64,000 bases of DNA from Methylobacterium terrae (GTDB taxonomy: Bacteria > Pseudomonadota > Alphaproteobacteria > Rhizobiales > Beijerinckiaceae): the NCBI RefSeq assembly GCF_003173755.1, contig NZ_CP029553.1, forward strand, positions 2,182,501-2,246,500, read 5' to 3'. Position numbers and translations under genes: made by a program. Each line of letters starts with the position of its first letter. The stretch's first letter is position 1. The notes below the pieces were generated by a model, which was not told the origin of the DNA, made no database searches, and was given only the letters and a program-made list of their open reading frames with translations. Of this stretch, positions 40,337 through 49,076 are shown piece after piece.

Positions 40337-41731
40337 TCAGCTCCGGAGCGACGCCGTTCCCGATTTCGGGCCCACCCCGTCCGGCACCGGGACCGAGGTC
40401 GCGCCGTAATTGGCGTTGAGGGTCAGGTTCGGCCCCTCGTAGAGGTTGATCTGCCGGGCGACGATCACCGTGTAGGCCGACTGGTCGGCGACCGGCCGGC
40501 TGCTGTCGATGATCAGCCGGCCGGCCGGCAGGTAGATCGTGCCCAGCATCGTGCGGGCGTTGTCGCTGAGGATGCGGTACTGCCGCATCGGCGGCGCCGG
40601 GCCCGGCGGCGGCGGCGGCGGCGGCGTGACGTAGATGTCGATCGGCACCGGGACGGGGTCGGAGACGGTCCGCTGCTCGGCCATGAGCAGGCCGGCCATC
40701 ACGCCGCTCGTCGGTGCGGTGAGGCTGATCGTCGTGTCCTTGTCGAACAGCAGCCCGCCCTTGTCGCCGGTGAAGAAGAAGCCGACCCCCTGGCCCGACA
40801 GGCTCGCCTTCTTGTCGACGATCAGCGGCCCGTCCCTCATCACGTAGGTGCCGGCCCGAAGCGTCACCATGGCATTCTCGGTGATGCGCAGGCCGCCGCA
40901 ATAGGTGCCGGGATCGAGGGTGACGATGCCGGTCACCACGTTGATCGGACCGGGGGGCGGCGCTTTTGCGGTCGGGTTCGCGAACGGGCTCAGGATCACG
41001 CAGTTGATGTCCGGCGTCGGCAGCGGGCGGTCCTTGAGGGGATCGCCGATCGGGGTGCAGTCGGTGATCGGCGCCGGGGTGAACAGCGCCTTCGCTCCGT
41101 CGAAGCCGCCCGCCGAGCAGATCGAGAGCGCGCGGGCCGTGGCGCTGTCCTTGCCCTGGATGCCGCTCGGGCTCACGGAGTTCGAGTACAGCGAGCAGCC
41201 GTCGGCGGTGACCTGCGCCTTCTTCTCCAGGTCGAACGCCCCCTTGGCCGAGGGGTCGAGGGCGAGCAGGCACAGGCGGACCGAGCCGACGAGCTGGGCC
41301 GTCGCGCGGACGATGAGCGTGCTGGAGGGCAGGCTGAGCAGCTTGCCCATCAGCGAGGGCACCGTCTCCTCGATCACCGTCGAGACCGAGTTGCGGCTGT
41401 CGCCGACCGTCGCCGTGACGGTGCTGGCGCGGTCGGCCGGCGTGCGCGCCTGCGCCTGGATCGCCTGCCGGGTGACGCTCGTCACCGAGGCGTCGTCGGA
41501 ATTCGAGAGCTTGAGCATGTTGGCGCCGGCGAGCACCCCGGCGTCGGCGGCGTTCTGCAGCTGCGCCTTGCGGTAGATCAGCCGGCCGTACTCGACGGCG
41601 GCGCTCACCGTTCCCAGCAGCACCGGCAGGGCGACCGCGAAGGCGATGAGGAAGGCGCCGCCGCGATCGCGCGCGAAGAGCCGGAGCTGGCGGGCGAGGC
41701 GCGGCCGGCGAGTGTCGGGAGACGGCTTCAT
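40337..41731 (-). CDS. TadG-like Flp pilus assembly / TadE-like membrane protein
   Basis: A 464-residue protein. The N-terminus, RDRGGAFLIAFAVALPVLLGTVSAAVEYGRLIYRKAQLQNAADAGVLAGA split across a membrane helix, is the TadE/TadG signature in which pseudopilin-like helices precede an AADAAALAGA-type motif. The long exported remainder contains beta-rich repeats (TLDPGTYCGGLRITENAMVTLRAGTYVM) and a poly-proline stretch (PPPPPPPGPAPP). No other tad genes are nearby, so it is a stand-alone copy. An ATG nine codons upstream (41758) is also in frame; neither has a clear Shine-Dalgarno. Confidence 0.82.
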   Translation of the reverse strand: MKPSPDTRRPRLARQLRLFARDRGGAFLIAFAVALPVLLGTVSAAVEYGRLIYRKAQLQNAADAGVLAGANMLKLSNSDDASVTSVTRQAIQAQARTPADRASTVTATVGDSRNSVSTVIEETVPSLMGKLLSLPSSTLIVRATAQLVGSVRLCLLALDPSAKGAFDLEKKAQVTADGCSLYSNSVSPSGIQGKDSATARALSICSAGGFDGAKALFTPAPITDCTPIGDPLKDRPLPTPDINCVILSPFANPTAKAPPPGPINVVTGIVTLDPGTYCGGLRITENAMVTLRAGTYVMRDGPLIVDKKASLSGQGVGFFFTGDKGGLLFDKDTTISLTAPTSGVMAGLLMAEQRTVSDPVPVPIDIYVTPPPPPPPGPAPPMRQYRILSDNARTMLGTIYLPAGRLIIDSSRPVADQSAYTVIVARQINLYEGPNLTLNANYGATSVPVPDGVGPKSGTASLRS

Positions 41732-42149
41732 CGATGGAGGTGCGGCGCCGTTGAGCATGGATGGGTGGTGCGGTGCTCCCCTGCGCACAGGGCGCCTGGT
41801 CGAGAGGACGTGGTCGCGCGACGCGCAAGCGACCGGATCCGATGACCCATTGTAGAGCGCAGACCCACAACAGCTGATAAAAGCAGCATTGTTAGCGCGA
41901 GTTTCGCACGCCGGCCGGGGATCGTGGTTACGGCATCCTTGAGGTCTCGGCGGGCCGGCCTAGGGACCCCGGCGGGATCGGGGTGGGCACGGCGTCGGTC
42001 TTCGCAGGCCCGGGCTACGGTCCTCTCCTGCCGGACGCAGAGGGCGGTTCCCCGCAGCCGGCAGCCTCGAGGTTCGCGCGGGCCCGCCCGTTCGACGGGG
42101 CGAGCGGGGCGCGACGGTTCCGGTGCGCGAGCGCCGCCGCGCCTCCGGG
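41732..42149. other. 418-bp gene-free region upstream of the TadG-like gene
   Basis: A relatively AT-rich patch at 41845-41905 contains TACAAT on the minus strand (41854-41849), a good -10 box for the TadG-like gene, though no matching -35 was seen. The rest up to the L,D-transpeptidase stop is GC-rich without a convincing gene. Confidence 0.4.
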
Positions 42150-43949
42150 TCAGGTCGGCGGGACGGCGCCGCGGCGCTCGGTGGCGGGAGCGGCCTGGAT
42201 CGGAGCGGCCGGGACCGGCGCCATCGTCGGAGCGGTCTTCGCGGCCGGCTTCGGCGCGGGCTGCGCGGGGGGCTTCGCCCGGGCGCTCCCGTCCTGCGCG
42301 CCTCCGGTCGTCGCCGCGGCCGGATTGGCGGTGATCGGCTTGGTGGTGATCGGCTTGGCGGTCGCCGGCTTGGCAGGGGCCGCCTTGATCGGAACGGCCG
42401 TGGCCCTGGCCGGAGTGGCGAGCGCTCCCGTCACTGCCGGCTCGGCCGGCTTGCCCGTCTCCTTGCCGGTGTCGAGGCCGTAGACGTCGTCGCGAAAATG
42501 CACCCGCCCGTCCGGGGTGGCGTAGCCGGTGAGGTAGACGAAGGTCACGGGAACCGGCTTTGCCAGCTTGATGTCGCGGCGCTCGCCCGTGGCGATGCCG
42601 GTCTCGATCTCCATCGGCCCCCAGGCCGAGCCGGCGCCGTTCGGGCCGGGCGTGCCCTCGAGCAGCCAGCCGACCAGCGCCTTGACGTCGGCGACGCGCA
42701 CGCAGCCCGAGGAGTGGAAGCGCACGTCACGGGAGAAGAGCGACTTCGAGGGCGTGTCGTGCATGTAGACCGCGTGCCGGTTCGGCATGTCGATCCGCAC
42801 CTGGCCGAGCGAGTTGTCGAAGCCCGGATCCTGGCGCAGGGTGTAGTTCACCGCCCGCTCGGTCGACCAGTCGACGGCGGTGGGCTGCACCTCCTGGCCC
42901 TGCCCGTCGAGCATGCGGATGTGCATCTTGGCGAGGTAGCCCGGATCCTTGCGCATGTGCGGGATGATGTCCTTCTTGATGAGGGACACCGGCACGGTCC
43001 AGGTCGGGTTGAAGTTGATGTTGGTGATCCTCGTCTCGACCGACGGCGAGGCCCGCTCCGGCTTGCCCACCACCGCGACGTAGCGGCGCGCCACGCTGCC
43101 GTGATCCACCGCCTCGACGGCCGCCGCCGGGATGTTGACCACCACGTAGCGCTCGCCGAACGGGAAGCTCGACCCGATCAGGCGGTTGGCCGAGGCCGCG
43201 AGCTGGCGCTGGCGCACGCTCGCCGGCACGTTGAGGGCGGCCACGGTCTGGCGGCCGAGGAGCCCGGTCTCGGCCAGGTTGTGCCGGGACTGGTAGCGCT
43301 TGAGCGCCGCGACGAGGCCGGGATCGAGGGTGTCGGCCTCCGGTCCGCCAGGGGCCAGATCCTCGGTCAGCACGAGGTGGCGGCGAAGGAGCGGCACCGC
43401 CGGGTTGCGCTCGCCGGGCTTGACCACGAGGTCGGCCGGCAGCGGCTGCCAGCCGCCGGCCTCGACCAGGGCTTGGTAGCGCTCCGCCGCCCGCAGGGTA
43501 TCGAGGAAGGTCGCCGGGGTGAGCGTCGGGGTGGCGTCCTGCGACATCCGCGCCACCACGAGCGGCGGCAGCTCGCGCGAGACCTTTTTCGGAGCGGGCT
43601 TCCCATCGACAGGTTTGGCCTCGGAGGGCTTGCCCTCGGAGGGTTTGGCCTCAAGGGGCTTGGCCTCACCCACCTTCGGGCCGGCTCCGGGCTGGATCGG
43701 GCCGACCGGCAGCGGCGTCGCGCCGCCCGGGAGGGGGGCGGGCGCGGTCGTCACCTCGCGCCGCGCGGGCTCGACCGCGCCCGGCGGGACGGGGGCCGCC
43801 TGCATCGGTGACGGCGAGCCTGAGCCCGGCACCGGGGCGGGCGGCAGCGGCCCCGCGGGCTCGACGGCCGCGGCCAAGCCGGTGCCCAGCACCCAGGCCA
43901 GGAAAGCCGCCGAGGGCAGGCACGGAAACGCAACACGCAACACCATCAC
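42150..43949 (-). CDS. L,D-transpeptidase, YcbB/LdtD-like
   Basis: A 599-residue periplasmic enzyme that forms 3-3 peptidoglycan cross-links or attaches proteins. It has a signal peptide (about residues 1-28), a low-complexity linker with a repeated E-A-K-P motif (residues about 95-120), a peptidoglycan-binding domain (GLVAALKRYQSRHNLAETGLLGRQTVAALN) and a YkuD domain. The active-site motif is YMHDTPSKSLFSRDVRFHSSGCVRV, with the catalytic His and Cys. The C-terminal 110 residues are an Ala/Pro/Lys-rich tail. The long tails at both ends are unusual compared with the core. Confidence 0.93.
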   Translation of the reverse strand: MMVLRVAFPCLPSAAFLAWVLGTGLAAAVEPAGPLPPAPVPGSGSPSPMQAAPVPPGAVEPARREVTTAPAPLPGGATPLPVGPIQPGAGPKVGEAKPLEAKPSEGKPSEAKPVDGKPAPKKVSRELPPLVVARMSQDATPTLTPATFLDTLRAAERYQALVEAGGWQPLPADLVVKPGERNPAVPLLRRHLVLTEDLAPGGPEADTLDPGLVAALKRYQSRHNLAETGLLGRQTVAALNVPASVRQRQLAASANRLIGSSFPFGERYVVVNIPAAAVEAVDHGSVARRYVAVVGKPERASPSVETRITNINFNPTWTVPVSLIKKDIIPHMRKDPGYLAKMHIRMLDGQGQEVQPTAVDWSTERAVNYTLRQDPGFDNSLGQVRIDMPNRHAVYMHDTPSKSLFSRDVRFHSSGCVRVADVKALVGWLLEGTPGPNGAGSAWGPMEIETGIATGERRDIKLAKPVPVTFVYLTGYATPDGRVHFRDDVYGLDTGKETGKPAEPAVTGALATPARATAVPIKAAPAKPATAKPITTKPITANPAAATTGGAQDGSARAKPPAQPAPKPAAKTAPTMAPVPAAPIQAAPATERRGAVPPT

Positions 43950-44015
43950 CGGCCTCGGACAAGGACGCCCCCCAGGATGGTCACGCCAGGGTTACCAAAA
44001 GCCTGCCGACCTGAC

Positions 44016-44555
44016 TCAAGGGCCGCCGAGGGCGCCTCGCGCCGCCGCCAGGATCTCGTCGGACAGCGCCGGATCGTCCACGGCGCGGGCCAGCACCAGG
44101 GCGCCGACGAGGCTCGAGACCGCCGCGAGCGCCGCCGCCCGGTCGTCCTCCGGAAGCGCCTCCTGCATCCGGGCAAGCCGCGCCTCAAGCCCCTCCGTGA
44201 AGGCGCGCCGCACGGGCGCCGGCTGGCGCGCCGCCTCGCCGCCGAGAGCCGCCAGGGCGCAGCCGGTGCCCGGCCGGTCGCGGTGGGCCGCCGACAGGTA
44301 GGCGGCGACGAAGCCGGCGAGGTCCGGTGCGGTCCCCTCCGCCCGGGGCGCGGGGGTGAGGGACTCGGCCAGCGCCCGGGCGGCGAGGTCCTCCTTCGAG
44401 GCGAAGTGACCGTAGAAGCCGCCATGGGTGAGACCGGCGGCCTCCATCACCTCGGCCACGGTCACGGCGGAGAACCCCTTCTCGCGGAAGAGCCGGCCGG
44501 CCGCCTCGAGGATCCGGCGCCGGTTCTCCTGGAACTGCTCGCGCGACACCCGCAT
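44016..44555 (-). CDS. TetR-family regulator, divergent from a thioesterase/SDR operon
   Basis: A 179-residue repressor. The helix-turn-helix reads RVSREQFQENRRRILEAAGRLF and TVAEVMEAAGLTHGGFYGHFASKEDL, typical of the subgroup in which the recognition helix includes THGGFYGHF. The start at ATG 44555 fits this N-terminus. The 92 bases between it and the thioesterase gene contain the palindrome CATGAC-AAGC-GTCATG. A similar site at 48920-48935 may also be a target. Confidence 0.88.
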   Translation of the reverse strand: MRVSREQFQENRRRILEAAGRLFREKGFSAVTVAEVMEAAGLTHGGFYGHFASKEDLAARALAESLTPAPRAEGTAPDLAGFVAAYLSAAHRDRPGTGCALAALGGEAARQPAPVRRAFTEGLEARLARMQEALPEDDRAAALAAVSSLVGALVLARAVDDPALSDEILAAARGALGGP

Positions 44556-44610
44556 GCGGCGGCCGCTCCCTGATTGACATGATTGAGGACGACGATCATC
44601 AATACCGTAA

Positions 44611-44626
44611 CATGACAAGCGTCATG
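44611..44626. promoter_or_regulatory. operator-like palindrome between tetR and the thioesterase gene
   Basis: CATGAC-AAGC-GTCATG is a perfect inverted repeat 22 bases before the thioesterase ATG. A TTGACA box (44574-44579) lies further upstream. The position and symmetry suit the divergent TetR regulator. Confidence 0.55.
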
Positions 44627-44647
44627 AAAGAAGCGCGGAGAGGATCC

Positions 44648-45184
44648 ATGGACGCCATCTCGTCGCGGGAGGAGCCGGCGCGGGAGCGCCGCGTCGCCTG
44701 GGCCGACCCGCGGGCGATCGCCCGGGCCGGGCAGGGCATGGCGGGGCTCGACTTCCTGCGCGCGCTCATCGCCGGCGACGTGCCTCCGCCGCCGATCGTG
44801 ACCCTGATGGGCATCGGCCTCAGCGAGGCCGAGCCGGGCCGGGTGACGATGCGGATGCCGGCGGGCGAGTACCTCTACAACCCGATCGGCAGCGTCCATG
44901 GCGGCGCCCTGGCGACGCTCCTCGACAGCGTGATGGGCTGCGCCGTGCACAGCATCCTGCCGGCCGGGCGCGGCTACACGACCCTCGAGATCAAGGTGAA
45001 CTACCTGCGGGCCGTCACCGCGGGGTCGGGCACCGTGACGGCGGTCGGCCGGGTGGTCCATGCCGGGCGCCGCCAGGCCGTGGCCGAGGCGAGCCTCACC
45101 GACGAGGCCGGCCGGCTCTGCGCCACCGCCAGCACCACCTGCCTGGTCTTCGACCTGCCCGCGACCCCGGAGGCGCGCTCATGA
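44648..45184 (+). CDS. PaaI-type hotdog thioesterase
   Basis: A 178-residue acyl-CoA thioesterase of the hotdog fold. The motif YLYNPIGSVHGGALATLLDSVMGCAVHSIL is the PaaI active-site signature (HGGxxxxLxD), and GYTTLEIKVNYLRAV follows. A GAGAGG Shine-Dalgarno supports the ATG at 44648 over in-frame ATGs upstream. It is coupled to the SDR gene by an ATGA overlap and divergent from a TetR gene, suggesting an inducible small catabolic or detoxification module. Confidence 0.88.
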   Translation: MDAISSREEPARERRVAWADPRAIARAGQGMAGLDFLRALIAGDVPPPPIVTLMGIGLSEAEPGRVTMRMPAGEYLYNPIGSVHGGALATLLDSVMGCAVHSILPAGRGYTTLEIKVNYLRAVTAGSGTVTAVGRVVHAGRRQAVAEASLTDEAGRLCATASTTCLVFDLPATPEARS

Positions 45185-45876
45185 TCCCCTATCGCAGAGC
45201 CCTCATCGTCGGGGCGGGCGCCGGCATCAGCGCGGCGCTGGCCCGGCTGCTGGCCGCTGAGGGGCTGACGGTCGGCCTCGCCGCCCGCGACGCGGAGAAG
45301 CTCGCCGACCTCGCGGCCGAGACCGGGGCCGCGACGTTTTCGGCCGATGCCGCCGACCCCGCCGCCGTGGAACGGCTGTTCCTGGAGGCCGACACCCGCC
45401 TCGGCGCGCCCGACGTGGTGATCTACAACGCCAGCGCCCGGGCGCCCGGCCCGCTCGCCTCCCTCGACCCGGAGGCCGTGCGCCGGGCCGTCGAGGTCAC
45501 CGCCTACGGCGCCTTCCTGGTCGCCCGAGAGGCGGCGCGGCGCATGGAGCCGCGCGGCCACGGGGCGCTCCTCTTCACCGGCGCCACCGCCGGCGTGAAG
45601 GGGTTCCCGCTCTCGGCCGCCTTCGCGATGGGCAAGTTCGCCCTGCGCGGCCTCGCCCAGAGCGCGGCGCGCGAGCTCGGGCCCAAGGGCATCCACGTCG
45701 CCCACTTCGTCGTCGACGGCGCCGTGCGCAGCGCGCGCCGGCCCGACCCGGCGGAGCGACCCGACAGCACGCTGACCCCGGAGGGCGTGGCGCGCGCCTA
45801 TCTCGAGGTCCTGCGCCAGCCCCGCGACGCCTGGTCGTTCGAGGTCGAGCTGCGGCCGTGGGTGGAGCGGTTCTAG
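45181..45876 (+). CDS. atypical short-chain dehydrogenase lacking the catalytic tyrosine
   Basis: A 231-residue Rossmann-fold protein. The cofactor loop is VGAGAGIS (10-17), and the NAG-like motif is NAS (83-85). The active-site region reads TGATAGVKGFPLSAAFAMGKFAL: where a classical SDR has Tyr-x-x-x-Lys, this protein has Phe148 and Lys152. The canonical Ser is replaced by Thr136. The C-terminal ARELGPKGIHVAHFVVDG is typical of a known atypical SDR subgroup. It may bind NAD(P) and act without Tyr, or have lost the oxidoreductase role. Its ATG overlaps the thioesterase TGA. Confidence 0.88.
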   Translation: MIPYRRALIVGAGAGISAALARLLAAEGLTVGLAARDAEKLADLAAETGAATFSADAADPAAVERLFLEADTRLGAPDVVIYNASARAPGPLASLDPEAVRRAVEVTAYGAFLVAREAARRMEPRGHGALLFTGATAGVKGFPLSAAFAMGKFALRGLAQSAARELGPKGIHVAHFVVDGAVRSARRPDPAERPDSTLTPEGVARAYLEVLRQPRDAWSFEVELRPWVERF

Positions 45877-46049
45877 AGCGTCTTTCGACGAAGCGGATGC
45901 CGGTTCGTCGCGAGAAAATGCGGCAAAATCAAAGACCTGGAGCAGCGCCCGATGGCAACGCGGTCGGGCGTTGCCCGAGACGCGGCAGGCCCTCCCGCGT
46001 GGATGGACCGCCATGATCGTCCTGCGGTGGAGGCGAGTGAGAAACCATC

Positions 46050-46475
46050 ATGGACAGTCACATCGTCCGCGAACGCACCGCGATGATCGCTTCGATGAAG
46101 CCCGTACTGGACGCCGGCCCCTACTTCTTCTGCTCGACCACGGACCGCGCAATAATCTCTTCGTGTGCGGATAAAGCATTGATGGTCTTCGTCGAGAGCG
46201 AGGGTGTGCCATTGATCCTGACATCGCCGGACGCTGAGGCGCATGGGTTCAATACCGATCTGCCCATGAGCAGGATCGTGCTCGAGGTTTTCTCGGCCCT
46301 CGACGGCGTCGGGCTGACCGCAGCGGTAGCATCAACGCTCGCGAACGAAGGCATCTCCTGCAACGTCGTGGCGGCATACCATCACGACCATGTCTTCGTG
46401 CCTCAAGACAGCGCGGGAACGGCGCTCGATGCATTGAGGTCCAGGCAGCGGCAGGCGGAGAAGGAAGCCGGTTAG
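46050..46475 (+). CDS. ACT-domain protein (DUF2241/CASTOR-type)
   Basis: A 141-residue protein. The N-terminal half holds DAGPYFFCSTTDRA and the C-terminal half MSRIVLEVFSALDGVGLTAAVASTLANEGISCNVVAAYHHDHVFV, which is the ACT_7 pattern. ACT domains bind amino acids or similar small ligands and regulate. No enzyme domain is attached. Codon bias is slightly weaker than in the neighbours. It stands alone, 173 bases after the SDR gene. Confidence 0.85.
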   Translation: MDSHIVRERTAMIASMKPVLDAGPYFFCSTTDRAIISSCADKALMVFVESEGVPLILTSPDAEAHGFNTDLPMSRIVLEVFSALDGVGLTAAVASTLANEGISCNVVAAYHHDHVFVPQDSAGTALDALRSRQRQAEKEAG

Positions 46476-46548
46476 GCGAGGTCCGCAGGTCGCTTCGGGC
46501 AGCCCCTCGCAGAGCCAGGTCCGATCAGTCACCCCCGACGAACGTCCG

Positions 46549-48528
46549 TCACGCCGCCCGCACCGCCTCCAGGAAGCCGTGGACCTGGCCGCGCAGCCGT
46601 TCGGCCTGGCCGGCGAGTTCGGAGGAGGTGGCGAGCACCTGGTCGGCGGCGGTGCCCGTCTCCTGCGCGGCCTGCGACACGCCGGCGATCGTCGCGGTGA
46701 CCTCGCCGGTGCGGGACGAGGCCTGCCCGACCGAGGCGACGATCGCCCGGGTCGCGCCCCCCTGCTCGCGCACGGTGCCGGCGATGGCCTCGGCCGTGTC
46801 GCTCACGGCGTGGATCGTCTCGGTGATGCCGGCGATCGCCGTGACCGCCCGGCCGGTGGAGGCCTGGATCCAGGCGATCTGCTCGCCGATCTCGGCCGTC
46901 GCCTTCGCGGTCTGGCCGGCCAGCTGCTTGACCTCGGCGGCCACCACCGCGAAGCCCCGGCCCGCCTCGCCGGCCCGCGCCGCCTCGATCGTCGCGTTCA
47001 AGGCCAGCAGGTTCGTCTGCTGGGCGATGCCCGAGATGAGGGCGACGACGTCGCCGATCCGGTTCGCCGCACCGGCGAGGTCGGCGACAATCGTGCCGGC
47101 CTGCGCGGCCTCCGCGACCGCCGCCTTCGAGCGCTCGGCCGAGGCCGCGGCCTGCCGGTCGATCTCCGCCACCGAGGCGCCGAGCGTGCCGGCCGCGTCC
47201 GAGACCGTGAGCACGTTCCGGGCCGCGTCGCCGGCGGCCTGCGCCACGGTGGCTGAGCGACGGGCGGTGTCGCCCGCGGTGGCGGTGAGCTGGGCCGCGG
47301 TCGCCTGCATCTCGGTCGCCGCCGCCGAGACCATGCCGACCACCTCGGCCACCGCCCGGTCGAAGCCCCGCACCAGGTCGTCCACCGCTCCGGCCCGGCG
47401 CTCGCGCTGCGCCTGGCCCGTCGCCTCCGCGGCCCGCAAGCCCTCGGCCTCGGCGAGGCGGTCGCGGAACAGCCGCACCGAGCGGGCCATGGTGCCGACC
47501 TCGTCGCCCCGCTCCGTCGCTGGAACCGGTGCGTCGAGGCGGCCCTCGGCCAGCGACCGCATGGTCCGGTCGAGGGCCGAGAGCGGCCGGCCGATGTGAC
47601 GGGCGAGCGCCCAGGCGACGGCGAGCGCCGCCAGGGCGACGAAAGCCAGGATGCCGAGGAGCACGAGGGCGGCCCGGTGCCGGGAGGCCGCCAGGTCCGA
47701 GACGTCGAGCGCCACCTCGATCGTGCCGATCGCCTGGCCGGTCGAGGCGACGAGCGGGCCGGCCATCACGGCGGTCGCCCGCCCGGAGAGCGCGGTCTCG
47801 CGCCAGGCGATCGGCGCGGCCATCGCGGCGGCATGATCCGCCGGGTCGAGCAGGGTCTTGTCGGGGAAGGTCGCCGCCAGGGTCGCGGGCGCCCCGGCCT
47901 TGACGAGGTGGAACGCGAGATCGACGCCGAGCCGCTGCTTCAGGTCGGCGAGGAAGCCGGCGCCGAGCGAACTGCCGACATCGACGATGCCGACGGTGGC
48001 GCCGTCCCGCACCACCGGCACCGGCGAGAAGATCGCGATGACCTCCCGCCCGGGCTCGATGCCGGTCACGGGCCGGCCGGTCTCCAGCGCCTGCCGCACG
48101 GTGGCGCGGCGGGCGAGCACCGAATCGCCGTGGGCGTCCGGCGTATGGAGGCGCGCGAGCGCGGTACCGTCCGGGCGGAAGAAGCTCACCAGCCGCAGGT
48201 TCAGGCCGTCGGCCAGGCGCGCTCCGAGCGTCGCGTAGCGGCCGAGGATCGCCGGGCGGTCGCCCCGCTGCATCGCCTCGCCGAGCGCCGGGTCGTGGGC
48301 GAGGCTCGTCGAGACCGCGAGCCCCCGCTGTCCCTGCTCGACCATCGCGTCGGTCACCGCCCGGTAGCGCTGGTTCAGGGCCGTGGCGACGGCGGCGTCG
48401 GCGGCCTGCTGCTGCTGCCGGTAGGCGGTCCATCCGAGAAGCGTGGTGGCGCCCAGGGAGCCGGCGAGCAGTGTCGCGGTGAGCTTGCCTCCGATGGAGC
48501 GCAAGGCGGGCGTGCGTCGCGAGATCAT
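46549..48528 (-). CDS. methyl-accepting chemotaxis protein with periplasmic sensor and HAMP
   Basis: A 659-residue chemoreceptor. The order is a first membrane helix (about residues 14-33), a periplasmic double-Cache-like sensor ([39 protein letters not shown]), a second helix (about 283-305), HAMP ([28 protein letters not shown]), and a signalling domain with the hairpin tip [41 protein letters not shown]. No CheR-docking pentapeptide is seen at the C-terminus. It precedes the flagellar locus, with which it works. Confidence 0.95.
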   Translation of the reverse strand: MISRRTPALRSIGGKLTATLLAGSLGATTLLGWTAYRQQQQAADAAVATALNQRYRAVTDAMVEQGQRGLAVSTSLAHDPALGEAMQRGDRPAILGRYATLGARLADGLNLRLVSFFRPDGTALARLHTPDAHGDSVLARRATVRQALETGRPVTGIEPGREVIAIFSPVPVVRDGATVGIVDVGSSLGAGFLADLKQRLGVDLAFHLVKAGAPATLAATFPDKTLLDPADHAAAMAAPIAWRETALSGRATAVMAGPLVASTGQAIGTIEVALDVSDLAASRHRAALVLLGILAFVALAALAVAWALARHIGRPLSALDRTMRSLAEGRLDAPVPATERGDEVGTMARSVRLFRDRLAEAEGLRAAEATGQAQRERRAGAVDDLVRGFDRAVAEVVGMVSAAATEMQATAAQLTATAGDTARRSATVAQAAGDAARNVLTVSDAAGTLGASVAEIDRQAAASAERSKAAVAEAAQAGTIVADLAGAANRIGDVVALISGIAQQTNLLALNATIEAARAGEAGRGFAVVAAEVKQLAGQTAKATAEIGEQIAWIQASTGRAVTAIAGITETIHAVSDTAEAIAGTVREQGGATRAIVASVGQASSRTGEVTATIAGVSQAAQETGTAADQVLATSSELAGQAERLRGQVHGFLEAVRAA

Positions 48529-48779
48529 GGCGGGTGCGAATGGCTCGGCAGGTCGGGCGTGATCGCCTCGAAATTGTCGATCCGGAGTTAAGGGCGCGTG
48601 AAGGCAGGATCGCGTGAGTTCATGGCCGGAGGGATGACGTTAGGCCAAGCGTCTCGGTCTGATCCGGACGGGATTGCATTGCGAGAGAGCGATGCGACGT
48701 CTCGCGAATGTCGGAGCGGGATCGTGGTCGCCGCCCCGGGATTGTGTCGGGCGGGCGCCGGATCGCGACGCGGATCAGG

Positions 48780-48941
48780 GCGGCCGCCCCGATCGGCCGC
48801 GCAGGTGACGCCGATGCCCGAGGAGGCGCCGGTGATGAAGGCCGCGGAATTCCCGTATCCGGATCCGTCGGAGGCTTGCGTCGGCCAGGCCATGGGCGGG
48901 CTCCTCGTCGGCGACGTTTCATGATTGCCGTCATGTTTCAT
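48780..48941 (-). pseudogene. N-terminal fragment of a short-chain dehydrogenase gene
   Basis: The minus strand at 48839-48810 encodes FITGASSGIG, the TGxxxGIG cofactor loop of SDR enzymes, preceded by G-N-S-A-A and followed by VTCAADR. After that, similarity to the usual next segment is only found by shifting frame (ALIRVAIRR, resembling the DLILVARR strand). The gene is then lost. With the adjacent CATGA-N6-TCATG palindrome it looks like the wreck of a TetR-regulated SDR gene. Evidence is thin because the fragment is short. Confidence 0.4.
48920..48935. promoter_or_regulatory. second copy of the CATGA-N6-TCATG palindrome
   Basis: CATGA-TTGCCG-TCATG has the same arms and spacing as the operator-like site at 44611-44626. 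It sits just upstream of the SDR remnant, where a promoter would be. A GACGATCAT motif nearby (48949-48957) also recurs near the first site (44591-44599). Confidence 0.45.
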
Positions 48942-49076
48942 CGATGTCGACGATCATGGAAACCGTCTATGGCCGCGTGCGCCGGCGCACGCCGGGTCGC
49001 AACCTCCGCACAAGGCAGGAGCGTCACAGAGCGGTGAGGCAGTGTCGCCTGTGCTGGGACGGGATTGGCTGAGGGG

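Larger units (their letters stand above)
48529..49076. other. 548-bp intergenic region before fliF
   Basis: Contains a short degraded SDR-like coding remnant on the minus strand (48780-48941) and an operator-like palindrome at 48920-48935. The rest should hold the divergent promoters for the chemoreceptor (minus) and the fliF operon (plus), but no boxes are clear. Short open frames on both strands lack convincing coding character. Confidence 0.5.

Noticed and set aside
48598..48924. Plus-strand 108-residue open frame before fliF
   Set aside because: No good ribosome site or coding bias, no family pattern; the opposite strand shows an SDR motif instead.
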